From Candidatus Pantoea haifensis (lineage in GTDB: Bacteria > Pseudomonadota > Gammaproteobacteria > Enterobacterales > Enterobacteriaceae), in contig JAGTWN010000004.1 of the NCBI GenBank assembly GCA_018842655.1, positions 3,410,001-3,474,000 of the forward strand: 64,000 bases of DNA, written 5' to 3'. Made by a program: the position numbers and the translations under genes. Shown here piece after piece: positions 31,191 through 40,730 of the stretch (position 1 is the first letter of the stretch; every line of letters starts with the position of its first letter). Under the pieces are notes generated by a model, which saw nothing but the letters and a program-made list of their open reading frames with translations, was not told where the DNA came from and made no database searches.

Positions 31191-33083
31191 ATGACTGATA
31201 TTCAAACCACTTTTGCAGATCTTGGCCTGAACGCTGACATCCTTGAATCACTGAACGGCATGGGCTACGTAAAGCCATCCCCAATCCAGGCTGAGTGTAT
31301 TCCTCACCTGCTGGCGGGCCGTGATGTGTTAGGTATGGCGCAGACCGGGAGTGGTAAAACCGCGGCCTTCTCTCTGCCGCTGTTAAACAACATTGATCCA
31401 ACCGTCAAAGCACCACAAATTCTGGTGTTGGCACCGACCCGCGAACTGGCGGTACAGGTTGCTGAAGCTGTTACTGAATTCTCTAAACATATGCGCGGCC
31501 TGAACGTTGTAGCCCTTTACGGCGGACAACGTTACGACGTACAGCTGCGCGCACTGCGTCAGGGACCACAAGTAGTTGTGGGTACGCCTGGCCGTCTGCT
31601 GGACCACCTGAAGCGTGGCACGTTAGATCTTTCTAACCTGCGCGGCCTGGTGCTGGACGAAGCGGACGAAATGCTGCGTATGGGCTTCATTGAAGACGTT
31701 GAAACCATCATGGCTCAGATCCCAGAAGGTCACCAGACCGCTCTGTTCTCTGCAACCATGCCAGAAGCGATTCGTCGTATCACAAAACGTTTCATGAAAG
31801 ATCCGCAGGAAGTGCGTATCCAGTCAAGCCTGACAACGCGTCCGGACATCAGCCAGTCTTACTGGACTGCATACGGTCGTAAAACTGACGCACTGGTTCG
31901 CTTCCTCGAAGCTGAAGACTTTGATGCTGCAATCATCTTTGTCCGTACCAAAAATGCGACGCTGGAAGTTGCTGAAGCGTTGGAGCGTAGCGGTTATAAC
32001 AGCGCAGCACTGAATGGTGACATGAACCAGGCACTGCGTGAGCAGACGCTGGAGCGTTTGAAAGATGGTCGTCTGGACATCCTGATCGCGACTGACGTTG
32101 CTGCACGTGGTCTGGACGTTGAGCGTATCAGCCTGGTTGTTAACTACGACATCCCGATGGATGCAGAATCTTACGTTCACCGTATCGGTCGTACTGGTCG
32201 TGCGGGCCGTGCAGGTCGCGCGCTGCTGTTCGTTGAGAACCGCGAGCGTCGTCTGCTGCGTAACATCGAACGCACCATGAAGTTGTCGATCCCAGAAGTT
32301 GAGCTGCCAAACGCAGAACTGCTGGGTCAGCGTCGTCTGGCTAAGTTCGCGGCTAAAGTTCAGCAGCAGCTGGAAAGCAGCGATCTGGATATGTACCGCG
32401 CTCTGCTGTCTAAGATGCAGCCGGAAGAAGAGCTGGATATGGAAACGCTGGCTGCTGCGCTGCTGAAAATGGCACAGGGCGAACGTCCACTGATCCTGCC
32501 ACCAGATGCACCGCGTCCACAGCGTCGTGAGTTCCGCGATCGTGACGATCGTGATGGTCGTCGTGACTCACGCGATTCACGTGGTCCACGCGAAAGCCGT
32601 GATGGCGATCGTCCACGTCGTGAGCGTCGTGATGTTGGCGAAATGCAGCTGTACCGCATCGAAGTAGGTCGTGATGATGGCGTTGAAGTTCGTCACATCG
32701 TTGGTGCTATCGCTAACGAAGGCGATATCAGCAGCCGTTACATTGGTAACATCAAGCTGTTCGGCACACACTCAACCATCGAGCTGCCGAAAGGTATGCC
32801 GGGTGACGTACTGCAGCACTTCACTCGCACGCGTATTCTGAATAAGCCAATGAATATGCAGCTGTTGGGTGATGCACAGCCGAACGAAGGCCGTGGCGAA
32901 CGTCGTCCAGGTGGTCGTGACTTCGGTGGCGAGCGTCGTGGCGGTGGTGCCAACCGTGAAGGCGGCCGTCGCTTCTCTTCCGATCGCCCAGGCGGTCGCG
33001 AAGGTGGACGTAGCTTCAACCGCGAAGGCGGTCGTGGCCCACGTCGTGAAGACGGTGCTGCACCGCGTCGTCGTGATGCATAA
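31191..33083 (+). CDS. deaD: DEAD-box RNA helicase DeaD (CsdA)
   Basis: Cold-shock RNA helicase for ribosome assembly and mRNA decay, about 630 residues. Motifs: Q motif region [15 protein letters not shown], Walker [33 protein letters not shown], then ARGLDVERI and [13 protein letters not shown]-terminal RNA-binding domain follows ([20 protein letters not shown]) and a long RGG-type tail rich in Arg, Gly and Glu. The ATG at 31191 follows AAGAGG by 12 bases; a GTG at 31182 is too close to it. A GRR-rich low-complexity stretch (about residues 440-485) gives antisense frames that I do not count. Confidence 0.97.
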   Translation: MTDIQTTFADLGLNADILESLNGMGYVKPSPIQAECIPHLLAGRDVLGMAQTGSGKTAAFSLPLLNNIDPTVKAPQILVLAPTRELAVQVAEAVTEFSKHMRGLNVVALYGGQRYDVQLRALRQGPQVVVGTPGRLLDHLKRGTLDLSNLRGLVLDEADEMLRMGFIEDVETIMAQIPEGHQTALFSATMPEAIRRITKRFMKDPQEVRIQSSLTTRPDISQSYWTAYGRKTDALVRFLEAEDFDAAIIFVRTKNATLEVAEALERSGYNSAALNGDMNQALREQTLERLKDGRLDILIATDVAARGLDVERISLVVNYDIPMDAESYVHRIGRTGRAGRAGRALLFVENRERRLLRNIERTMKLSIPEVELPNAELLGQRRLAKFAAKVQQQLESSDLDMYRALLSKMQPEEELDMETLAAALLKMAQGERPLILPPDAPRPQRREFRDRDDRDGRRDSRDSRGPRESRDGDRPRRERRDVGEMQLYRIEVGRDDGVEVRHIVGAIANEGDISSRYIGNIKLFGTHSTIELPKGMPGDVLQHFTRTRILNKPMNMQLLGDAQPNEGRGERRPGGRDFGGERRGGGANREGGRRFSSDRPGGREGGRSFNREGGRGPRREDGAAPRRRDA

Positions 33084-33118
33084 GATTAAGTTGGGCGGAA
33101 ACGCCCACTAAATCAACT

Positions 33119-33146
33119 AAAAGGAAGCCCTGTGGGCTTCCTTTTT
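33119..33146. terminator. Two-way terminator between deaD and the SDR gene
   Basis: AAAAGGAAGCCC and GGGCTTCCTTTT form a perfect 12-bp stem with loop TGT, ending in a T run. It lies between the convergent deaD and SDR genes. Confidence 0.88.
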
Positions 33147-33153
33147 ATGGCGG

Positions 33154-33900
33154 TTACGCGCCGCCGCTTATCAGCACGCGTTCACCACTGATATAGGCCG
33201 CCTCTTCAGAGGCTAAAAACAGCGCAACCTGCGCGACATCTTCTGGCAGGCCAAAACGTCCCAGCGGTGTTGCTGCCAGCAGTTGCGCCTTGAGCTGCGG
33301 ACTGAGCTTTTTCGCTGCCAGTAATCCCTCGGTCAAAATAATACCTGGCGCCAGGGCGTTAACGCGAATATTTTTCGGGCCGAATTCCCGGGCCAGTCCC
33401 TGAGTTAAGCTATCAATTGCCCCTTTCGTCGCAGACCACAGCACGGAGCCTGGCGTGCTGTTCTGACTGTTCAACGCACTCAGATTAATAATCGTGCCGC
33501 CGCGCTCTGGAAAATGACGGATGGCATGCTGGCACATCAGTATCGTACCCAGTAAATTTACGTTGATTTGCTGCTGCATCTCGTCGCGCGTCAGCAACGT
33601 AAAATCACCGTGATGAAACATTCCGGCGTTGTTAACTACAATATCGGGCGCGCCAAACCGCTCAATGCACGCGGCGAACAGCCGTTCAATATCGCGCTCA
33701 TGGGAAATATCAGCCTGCACGGCCACGCCTTCACTGCCCAGCGTCATAATGTCACTGACCACATCGACAGCACCGACTTCATCCTGATGATAATTGACGA
33801 CCACGCGCGCGCCTGCCGCTGCGAATGCAATAGCAATAGCGGCACCGATGCCTTTTGAAGCGCCTGTCACTAGCGCAATCTTGCCTTCAAGTGCTTTCAT
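33154..33900 (-). CDS. Short-chain dehydrogenase/reductase with Trp at the catalytic Tyr position
   Basis: A 248-residue classical SDR fold. The cofactor loop is TGASKGIG (12-19), the NNAG motif lies near 90, and a Ser is found in IINLSALNSQNS near 142. Where the family has YxxxK, this protein has WSATK: Trp155 (codon TGG at 33438-33436) and Lys159. The rest of that block, GSVLWSATKGAIDSLTQGLA, is perfectly SDR-like, and PGIILTEG follows. The N-terminal NYH after the second strand suggests use of NADP or NAD is not decidable by eye. Divergent from an AraC-type regulator, which probably controls it. It replaces mtr of the E. coli deaD-yhbW interval. Substrate unknown. Confidence 0.88.
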   Translation of the reverse strand: MKALEGKIALVTGASKGIGAAIAIAFAAAGARVVVNYHQDEVGAVDVVSDIMTLGSEGVAVQADISHERDIERLFAACIERFGAPDIVVNNAGMFHHGDFTLLTRDEMQQQINVNLLGTILMCQHAIRHFPERGGTIINLSALNSQNSTPGSVLWSATKGAIDSLTQGLAREFGPKNIRVNALAPGIILTEGLLAAKKLSPQLKAQLLAATPLGRFGLPEDVAQVALFLASEEAAYISGERVLISGGA

Positions 33901-33966
33901 GTTGTTTCTCCACCTGAGTCATCGCGTGGATAAAATATGCGCGTTGCGTGAAGGAAGGCGGTAATG

Positions 33967-33998
33967 CAATCCTGCAAGCTTTTTGCACAATCCTGCAA
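33967..33998. promoter_or_regulatory. Direct repeat with 21-bp period, likely operator of the AraC-type regulator
   Basis: CAATCCTGCAA occurs identically at 33967-33977 and 33988-33998, start to start 21 bp, or two helical turns. It lies in the 179-bp gap between the divergent SDR and AraC-type genes. AraC-family proteins commonly bind tandem direct repeats with 21-bp phasing. Confidence 0.65.
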
Positions 33999-34079
33999 AA
34001 GTAACGGGATGGTTGTTATGCGAGTCAGAACTTCAGGTAGTATCAATAAGTTGGCTTGGCGCAGTCAGGAGAAAAAATA

Positions 34080-34979
34080 ATGACAGAAAAAGAGCGTTGG
34101 CAGGCGTTAGCACAGCTTATTGCACGCCACGCGCCTGTAGATGGCCGCCATGCGAGTGCCATTGATTTTCTTTTTTGGCCGAAGTTCAGCGCCTACCGAG
34201 CCGATGCATATTGCCCAATGGGCCAGCTTTGCGCTTGTTGCTCAGGGAGGCAAAGCCCTGCATATCGGTGATGAGGTTTTACATTATGGGCCAGGCGATC
34301 TGTTGCTGGTCACGCTGGATATGCCGGTGCGCTCCTGTGTGACCGTTGCCACGCCGGAAAAGCCAAATCTCGGTATTGGCATCGCGATAAATGAATCACG
34401 TCTGATGCGCTATCTCGAAAACTTTCCGCCCGATCAGCCGCTGGCAGCAGCGCGCAACGAGCGGGGCATCACCGTGCATAAAATATCGCCTCTGTTAGTC
34501 GATGCGGTGATCCGCCTGATTCGCTTACTCGACCACCCTCAGGACATTGCGGCTCTGGCTCCGCTTATCGAGCAAGAGATTTTCTATCGCCTGCTCACCG
34601 GACCGGAGGGGCGCGTATTTTTAATATGGCGCTGGCAGAACGACCCGGTAACCGTGTAGCCCAGGCTGCGCGTTGGCTGCGGGAAAATTTCCACCAGCCA
34701 CTCAAGATCGACAAGCTCGCCAGCAGCGTTGGCATGAGCATCTCGTCACTGCATCATCATTTCAAAGCGGTAACGGCAATGACGCCAATGCAATATCAAA
34801 AGCAGCTAAGGCTGAATGAAGCGCGGCGCTTGATGAGGGTAGAAAAACTCGATGCGGGAACGGCAGGTTATCGCGTGGGTTATCAGAGCGCATCGCAGTT
34901 TAGTCGGGAGTACAGCCGCTTTTACGGACAGTCACCAGCGCGAGATACTCGTCAACTGGCGGTGGGCACAGACTCCTGA
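34080..34979 (+). CDS. AraC-family transcriptional regulator (YqhC-like domain order), reading frame interrupted
   Basis: An N-terminal ligand-type domain (PTEPMHIAQWASFALVAQGG, HYGPGDLLLVTLDMP) and a C-terminal AraC DNA-binding domain with two helix-turn-helix units (LKIDKLASSVGMSISSLHHH, then GYQSASQFSREYSRFYGQSP). Three single-base losses break the frame: in the T tract 34171-34176, in CC at 34192-34193 and around 34618-34624. Restoring them gives one protein of about 300 residues. The start MTEKERWQ at 34080 follows AGGAG. The N-domain and size fit the group of E. coli YqhC, which controls a neighbouring oxidoreductase; here the divergent SDR gene is the natural target (inference). Confidence 0.85.
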
Positions 34980-34997
34980 CGCCCACCGCCATAGTGA

Positions 34998-36006
34998 TTA
35001 CAGCGTTTTCGCCGCTTCCATCGCAATGGCAAACGAGCGCAGACGTGCCTGTGAGTCAAAAATCTGACCGTTTACCATGATTTCGTCGGCCTGGGTTTCG
35101 CGCATTAATGCGGTCAGCCCGTGACGAACTTTATCGCCATCGCCAACCAGCGACATGCTCAGTGCTTGCTGCACGCCATACTGTTCAGAGGGCGACCACA
35201 GGTTATCCATGTTTTCGACGGGTGCAGGCAGCGGACCAGGTTTGCCGCGGCGTAAATTAATGAACTGCTGCTGTTGAGAGGTAAACAGGAAGCGTGCGTC
35301 GCGTTCGTTATCGGCAGCCACCACATTAATACATACCATCGCATAAGGCTTCGCGAGACGCGCAGAGGGCTGGAAATTCTCACGATAAAGATGCAGCGCC
35401 TGGAATAGCTGATCGGGTGCAAAATGAGAAGCAAAAGCAAATGGCAGGCCCATTCTGGCAGAGAGTTGTGCACTGTAAAGACTGGAACCCAGCAACCATA
35501 CCGGAATTTTCATACCTAAACCTGGCACAGGCTGGACGGGCGGTTGCTCACCTTCTTCTGCATCAAACCAGCTAATCAGTTCGGCGACATCAGCCGGAAA
35601 CGTGTCTGCCTGGGCACTGGAAAGATGACGACGCAGTGCCATCATAGTGCGCTGATCCGAGCCAGGAGCGCGGCCTAAGCCTAAGTCGATACGGCCAGGA
35701 TAAAGCGAAGCGAGCGTACCAAACTGTTCTGCAATCACCAGCGGAGCATGGTTTGGCAGCATAATACCGCCCGAGCCTAACTTCAGCGTTTCAGTATTTG
35801 CCGCCAGATAACCAATCAGCACTGAGGTTGCGGCGCTGGCAATGCCGGTCATATTGTGATGTTCAGCCAGCCAGTAGCGTTCAAAGCCTGATTTCTCAGC
35901 CTGACGCGCCAGTGCCAGTGAATTATGAAAAGCGTCACGCGGCGTAGAGCCTTGCGGGATCGGGGCCAGATCTAATACGGAAAGGCGAACGTTTTTTCTC
36001 AGACAT
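34998..36006 (-). CDS. yhbW: Luciferase-like monooxygenase family protein YhbW, start uncertain
   Basis: About 335 residues, bacterial-luciferase-like flavin enzyme family. Blocks: [58 protein letters not shown] and [18 protein letters not shown], then [20 protein letters not shown]. Substrate is unknown in the family member from E. coli. The natural start ATG at 36006 (MSEK..., after GGAG) is out of frame with the body by a miscount in the A tract of the coding strand (35992-35997 on the plus strand). Either one extra or two missing bases would join them. An in-frame start further upstream at 36050 has no good ribosome site. Neighbour order is as in E. coli. Confidence 0.88.
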
Positions 36007-36118
36007 GGGTACTCCAAAGTGTATGGCGCAGGTGGTAAACCCTGCACCAATCAGTATTACGCATCATTCCCCATATTAAAACTGCTAACATCAGCAGGAA
36101 TATAGCCTGTATGTGCTT

Positions 36119-37003
36119 TCATCGCTGTGGTGTAAGCATCATGCCTTCGAGTTTGCGCCAGTAACCGTTGCAGTCACTGCCTTTCGCCAGCATTAACGGT
36201 GCCTGGCCCGCTTCGTTGGCGCGAAAGCGTTTGATTTCTGCCAGGGTGTCTGAATTTTGCGGCGACAGGCGCACAATATCCACCCACTGATGCATGTGAA
36301 CCAGATCGTTGCCGAGGTTGTAGCAATAGCCGCTCATGGTCTGGATACCGTTAAGGACAAACACCTGCTGGCCTTCCTGCGACTTAACGCGGCGACCCGT
36401 GGGATATTTTATACAGCAGGTTTCACACTGATCTTTGGCGCGGTTTTCTGAGCGTGCGGTAAAGCAGCGTGCCGACAACGCCAGCGGTAAATAGCCGTAA
36501 CCCAGCACCTCTACTTCAAATTGCTGACGAATGTTACGGTCAGCGCACTGTTGCAATATTTCTGTCAGCCAGTCGCGCGACATCTCAACCGGCATGCACC
36601 AGCGCGTCATGCCTTCTTTAACCAGTAACTGCAACGTATCTGCGTTATAGACGTTAAGCGTTGGCCCGGCGACAAAGGGCAGCTTACGCTCCGCCGCCAG
36701 ATTGACGGTGCCGAAGTCGTTCGCTTCGATCAGGAACTCGCCATTCTCAACATAGCGTTTGAGTTCTGTAATTTCCGAGGGTGATTGCAGCAATGCCAGT
36801 GTACTAAGCACCACCTGCTTACCGCTCGATGCCAGTTCACGCGCCAGATTCATCCAGTCAGCAAAGCCGGTTGCGCGGCGCTTGCTGCACACAGTTTCAC
36901 CCAGATAAACAATATCTGCGCTGCTGGCGGCAGCGTGTGAATAAAATTGTTGCAGCGTGTCGGTGGGCCAATACCACAACACCGGGCCAAGAGCATATTT
37001 CAT
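36119..37003 (-). CDS. ubiV: O2-independent ubiquinone hydroxylation protein UbiV
   Basis: U32 peptidase-family protein (YhbV); with UbiU it forms a complex for oxygen-independent hydroxylations in ubiquinone synthesis. The start MKYALGPVLWYWPTDTLQQF at 37003 follows GGGGGA. Cys residues that bind the 4Fe-4S cluster in the family are visible: one in YLGETVCSKRRA and the cluster ARCFTARSENRAKDQCETCC, here read as RCFTARSE and DQCETCCIKYP. The block GSDCNGYWRKLEGM lies near the end. About 294 residues, as in E. coli. It starts ten bases after ubiU ends, in one operon. Confidence 0.93.
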   Translation of the reverse strand: MKYALGPVLWYWPTDTLQQFYSHAAASSADIVYLGETVCSKRRATGFADWMNLARELASSGKQVVLSTLALLQSPSEITELKRYVENGEFLIEANDFGTVNLAAERKLPFVAGPTLNVYNADTLQLLVKEGMTRWCMPVEMSRDWLTEILQQCADRNIRQQFEVEVLGYGYLPLALSARCFTARSENRAKDQCETCCIKYPTGRRVKSQEGQQVFVLNGIQTMSGYCYNLGNDLVHMHQWVDIVRLSPQNSDTLAEIKRFRANEAGQAPLMLAKGSDCNGYWRKLEGMMLTPQR

Positions 37004-37013
37004 TGTGTCCCCC

Positions 37014-38009
37014 TTACTGCCACGCCCGGTGATAAGCGCCAGGCGTGGTTTGCGATCCTTCTGAAAGCGCATCCAGCGAGGCTGTCCAGTGTGGCGCTAC
37101 CGCGAACTGTTCGGGCTGCGCAATACAATGGTCAATAGCCTGACGCCAGACGCGTGCGACATCAGCGACATACGCCGGACTGCGCTGGCGTCCTTCAATT
37201 TTTACCGATGCCACGCCCGCTTTCAGCAGATCAGGCAGCAGAGCCAGCGTGTTCAGGCTGGTGGGTTCTTCCAGAACGTGATAACGCTGTTCTTCCACCT
37301 GATAGCGGCCTTTGCAGAGCGTGGGATAACCCGCGCTTTCATCCGCTGCGTAACGATCGATGAGCACTTCATTCAGGCGTGATTCCATGCCCTGAGGCGT
37401 TTGCTGCCAGCGCACAAATTTTGCAGGTGAGCAGGCACCCGCGCTGTTGGGTGATTCGCCCGTCAGCCACGAGGAAAGGTAACAGCGACCTTCCGCCATA
37501 ATGCACAGGCTGCCAAAGGCAAACACTTCAAGCGGCACCGGCGTATTACGGGCCAGTTGTTTAACCTGATGAAGTGACAACACACGCGGCAGCACTACGC
37601 GATGCAGAGCGAAATGACGGTGATAAAAGCGAATGGCTTCAAGATTTGTGGCAGAAGCCTGAACCGATAAATGACGTTCTACCTGGGGATAATGGTGAGC
37701 AGCGTATTCCAGCGTGGCGATATCGGCCAAAATCAACGCATCGGCGCCGTTTTGCGCGGCGACATCAATCGCGCGCCGCCAGCGTCCCATTCCTTCAGGA
37801 TGAGCAAAAGTGTTAATGGCGACATGCAGTTTACGATGATATTGATGCAGATAGCGCGCCGCTTCCGCCAGCTTTTTATCGGTAAAATTCAGTCCAGCAA
37901 AATGCCGAGCGTTCGTCTCATCTTTTAACCCGACATAGACTGCATCAGCGCCATTTTCTACCGCAGTGCGTACCGCGGGCAAATTACCGGCAGGACAAAG
38001 CAGTTCCAT
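37014..38009 (-). CDS. ubiU: O2-independent ubiquinone hydroxylation protein UbiU
   Basis: 331-residue U32-family partner of UbiV (YhbU). It begins MELLCPAGNLPAVRTAVENG and has the U32 signature EVFAFGSLCIMAEGRCYLSS, with the Cys ligands continuing in SPNSAGACSPAKF and YPTLCKGRYQ. It ends in TQTTPGAYH-type sequence (SQTTPGAYHRAWQ). The ATG at 38009 follows GAGGGA; six upstream codons are unnecessary. First gene of ubiU-ubiV, divergent from ubiT. These three genes are known to be needed for ubiquinone synthesis without oxygen. I looked for an FNR box in the 201-bp gap and found none that is convincing. Confidence 0.94.
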   Translation of the reverse strand: MELLCPAGNLPAVRTAVENGADAVYVGLKDETNARHFAGLNFTDKKLAEAARYLHQYHRKLHVAINTFAHPEGMGRWRRAIDVAAQNGADALILADIATLEYAAHHYPQVERHLSVQASATNLEAIRFYHRHFALHRVVLPRVLSLHQVKQLARNTPVPLEVFAFGSLCIMAEGRCYLSSWLTGESPNSAGACSPAKFVRWQQTPQGMESRLNEVLIDRYAADESAGYPTLCKGRYQVEEQRYHVLEEPTSLNTLALLPDLLKAGVASVKIEGRQRSPAYVADVARVWRQAIDHCIAQPEQFAVAPHWTASLDALSEGSQTTPGAYHRAWQ

Positions 38010-38210
38010 AGTAATCCCTCTCAACATACAGACAGCAGGAGTCTAGGGAGATGTCGCGAACAGGATGTTGATTTAAGGCAGTGAATAACCAAATCGTGAT
38101 GGTAATCGCCATTTATTCAGCGTGATGGTGTGCGTTTTATTGATCTCGACTGAAGCGCAGATAAAAGGATATGGCAGAATACGTAAAATTTTCTTAAGGG
38201 AGAAAAGAGA

Positions 38211-38735
38211 GTGTCTGAAAGCTTACATGCCCGGCTGGTTAAAAATATTCATAAAATCATTCGGATACCAGTATCTGTCACGCCATTTTTTATGCAAAAA
38301 TCTTTTTTGCAACAACTCCTAAACTGGCAATTTCGTCATTCTTTGGCTGAAGGTGAGTTAGACTTCCTCCAGGGGCGCTTTCTGGGTATTGATGTTGGTG
38401 ATGTCAATCTGCGTTGGATCACCACAATCCAGAACGGCCAACTGGTGGTATTGCAGAATGCCAAAGCCGATGTTTGGTTTCGGGGCAATGCCAATGACTT
38501 GTTGCTGGTGGCAGCACGCAAAGCAGATCCCGATATGTTGTTTTTTCAACGCCGACTGGTGATTGAAGGCGACACAGAACTGGGTCTGGAGGTGAAGAAC
38601 GTAATGGATGCAATTGAACTCGACGCCATGCCCACAATGTTACGCACCGGATTGCAGCAATTGGCTGCTTTTGTAGAGGCAGGAATGAAACTGGACGCGA
38701 AAGCCGCACAGGCGCGCGCGGGTGTCTCATGTTGA
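38211..38735 (+). CDS. ubiT: Ubiquinone synthesis accessory factor UbiT (SCP2 domain)
   Basis: A 174-residue protein with a C-terminal SCP2 sterol-carrier-like domain that binds prenyl lipids; anaerobic counterpart of UbiJ. GTG start at 38211 after AAGGGAG. The SCP2 part shows WRITTIQNGQ-type sequence (LRWITTIQNGQLVVLQNAKA), then DVWFRGNANDLLLVAARKAD and RRLVIEGDTELGLEVKN. Length is the same as E. coli YhbT. Divergent from ubiU and overlapping yhbS by seven bases. Confidence 0.93.
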   Translation: MSESLHARLVKNIHKIIRIPVSVTPFFMQKSFLQQLLNWQFRHSLAEGELDFLQGRFLGIDVGDVNLRWITTIQNGQLVVLQNAKADVWFRGNANDLLLVAARKADPDMLFFQRRLVIEGDTELGLEVKNVMDAIELDAMPTMLRTGLQQLAAFVEAGMKLDAKAAQARAGVSC

Positions 38736-39235
38736 TTCGAACCGAAATTGGTGTCGATGCAGCGGGCATCGACAGTTTGCTTAAACGCTGTTTTAAAACC
38801 GCAGCTGAAGCAGAGTTGACCCAGGAGCTGCGTGAAGATGGCTTGCTCACGCTTGGCGTAGTTGCAACAGACGATGAAGGTCAGGTATTAGGCTATGCCG
38901 CCTTCAGCCCGGTCACCTTACAAGGGGAAGATCGTGGCTGGGTAGGGCTGGCACCGCTGGCAGTAGATGAAAGCCTGCGGGGCCAGGGCATCGCCAAAAA
39001 GCTGATTTACGAAGGCCTGGACACGCTCAATGAATTTGGCTACAGCGCAGTCGTGGTGTTAGGCGATCCCGCTTTGTTTAATCGCTTTGGTTTTGAACCA
39101 GCTGCGCGTCATGGCTTACACAGCCGCTGGTCAGGCACCGAGGCTGCTTTTCAGGTTTATCGCCTCGCGGACAACGCCTTTGAAAATACAGAAGGGCGCA
39201 TCGAGTACGCCGCGCCCTTTAATCGTTTTAGCTAA
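38729..39235 (+). CDS. yhbS: GNAT-family N-acetyltransferase YhbS
   Basis: A 168-residue acetyltransferase of unknown substrate. The acetyl-CoA loop is visible as [20 protein letters not shown] (R/QxxGxG/A as RGQGIA). Further blocks are [20 protein letters not shown] and [20 protein letters not shown], typical of the YhbS group (COG3153). It overlaps the end of ubiT by seven bases, so it is co-translated with it, and is convergent with yhbQ (8-bp overlap). Confidence 0.92.
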   Translation: MLIRTEIGVDAAGIDSLLKRCFKTAAEAELTQELREDGLLTLGVVATDDEGQVLGYAAFSPVTLQGEDRGWVGLAPLAVDESLRGQGIAKKLIYEGLDTLNEFGYSAVVVLGDPALFNRFGFEPAARHGLHSRWSGTEAAFQVYRLADNAFENTEGRIEYAAPFNRFS

Positions 39236-39515
39236 ACCACTCTTCGAGGCTGGCAGGTTGGCAGGCAACTAAATGCAGTTTTTGTTGACGCGTTAACTGC
39301 TTAACCTGATATTCCAGCCGCGATGCGCTGGCACGATCGCCCGCTTCGCAGTGAAACACTAAATCAAGGGGACCTTTGCCGCGCAGTGCGCGTGCACCGC
39401 GTCCGCATTGATGCTGACTCACGCGACGCGCCACGTCGGTCGTAATGCCCGTGTAAAGGATGCCAGCGGCGGTGCGTACAATATAGAGCTGCCAGCTCTG
39501 ATTCATATCGGTCAT
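39228..39515 (-). CDS. yhbQ: GIY-YIG nuclease superfamily protein YhbQ
   Basis: A 95-residue single GIY-YIG-type domain protein. The motifs are [20 protein letters not shown] (GIY and YIG equivalents as LYIVR and YTGIT), [19 protein letters not shown] with the catalytic-type Arg, and a Glu in [16 protein letters not shown] at 39515 follows a GAGAG stretch; an ATG three codons later is also possible. E. coli YhbQ is slightly longer. Cellular role not established to my knowledge. Confidence 0.92.
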   Translation of the reverse strand: MTDMNQSWQLYIVRTAAGILYTGITTDVARRVSQHQCGRGARALRGKGPLDLVFHCEAGDRASASRLEYQVKQLTRQQKLHLVACQPASLEEWFS

Positions 39516-39588
39516 CTCTCTCTGAAGCTTGCCGGGCAGTGTAGCGCGCTTGTTGCATGGCGGCTATCCAGCCTTACTGGTTCATTAA

Positions 39589-40031
<443 letters not shown>

Positions 40032-40065
40032 CACTCCCTTCCCTGGCGGGAAAGAGAGCAGTCGA

Positions 40066-40587
40066 TCAGGCTGCCTGTAAAATACGCAGCGATTCACGAT
40101 TAAACGCAGGCAGATCATCGGGTGTACGGCTGGTGACCAGCTTATCGTCATCCACCACAACTTCTTTATCGTAGAAGTCGGCACCGGCATTCACTAAATC
40201 AACCGCAATAGCTTTTACGCAGGTCATTTTGCGGCCACGCACACCATTGGCGCTGATAAGCAGCTGTGGGCCATGGCAGATAGCAAAGATGGGTTTGCCG
40301 CTGGCAACAAACTCTTTGGTGAAAGTCACAAAGCGGTCATCACCGCGCAGTGAATCTGGTGAATGTCCGCCCGGCAGCAGCAGTGCATCAAACTCGGCGG
40401 GGCTGACATCATCAATGCTGCAATCGATAGTCACTTCCGCCTGACCCTTTTTGCCCTTAATTGTTTTCCCTGCCTGCATTTCAATGGTAACAACATCGAA
40501 GCCTGCTTGCTTGTAGGCGTCAGCAGGTGAGGTAAATTCTGAGTCTTCAAATTCATCGGTGATTAAAACCGCTACTTTCTTGCTCAT
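40066..40587 (-). CDS. yhbO: DJ-1/PfpI family protein YhbO
   Basis: A 173-residue cysteine-dependent stress protein reported in E. coli as a protein/nucleic-acid deglycase (the activity is debated). The nucleophile elbow AICHGPQLL contains the active Cys, and FEDSEFTSPADAY holds the conserved Glu. GGHSPDSLRGD lies before it. ATG at 40587 follows GGAGG; four upstream codons in frame are within the ribosome site. It stands between yhbP and yraR as in E. coli. Confidence 0.93.
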   Translation of the reverse strand: MSKKVAVLITDEFEDSEFTSPADAYKQAGFDVVTIEMQAGKTIKGKKGQAEVTIDCSIDDVSPAEFDALLLPGGHSPDSLRGDDRFVTFTKEFVASGKPIFAICHGPQLLISANGVRGRKMTCVKAIAVDLVNAGADFYDKEVVVDDDKLVTSRTPDDLPAFNRESLRILQAA

Positions 40588-40642
40588 TTTTTCCTCCATA
40601 TCAACGTGGAGCGCGGATTGCGCTGTTCTGCTTACCCAATAA

Positions 40643-40676
40643 GCCTGGCTGCCAACAGTAAGATTGCAAGCCAGGC
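40643..40676. repeat. Inverted repeat between yhbO and yraR
   Basis: GCCTGGCT (40643-40650) and AGCCAGGC (40669-40676) are perfect 8-bp inverted repeats, 18 bases apart, in the 143-bp divergent gap. No T tract follows. It could be an operator or an RNA hairpin in one of the leaders. Confidence 0.5.
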
Positions 40677-40730
40677 CGCACTATTCGTCTATCTTTTAAA
40701 CCATGAGCAGAATGTTATTTAGGGAGAGGG

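Noticed and set aside
38010-38210. FNR box for the anaerobic ubiU/ubiT genes
   Set aside because: TTGAT occurs near 38080 and 38140, but no matching ATCAA half lies four bases away. The best candidate matches only two of five bases in the second half.
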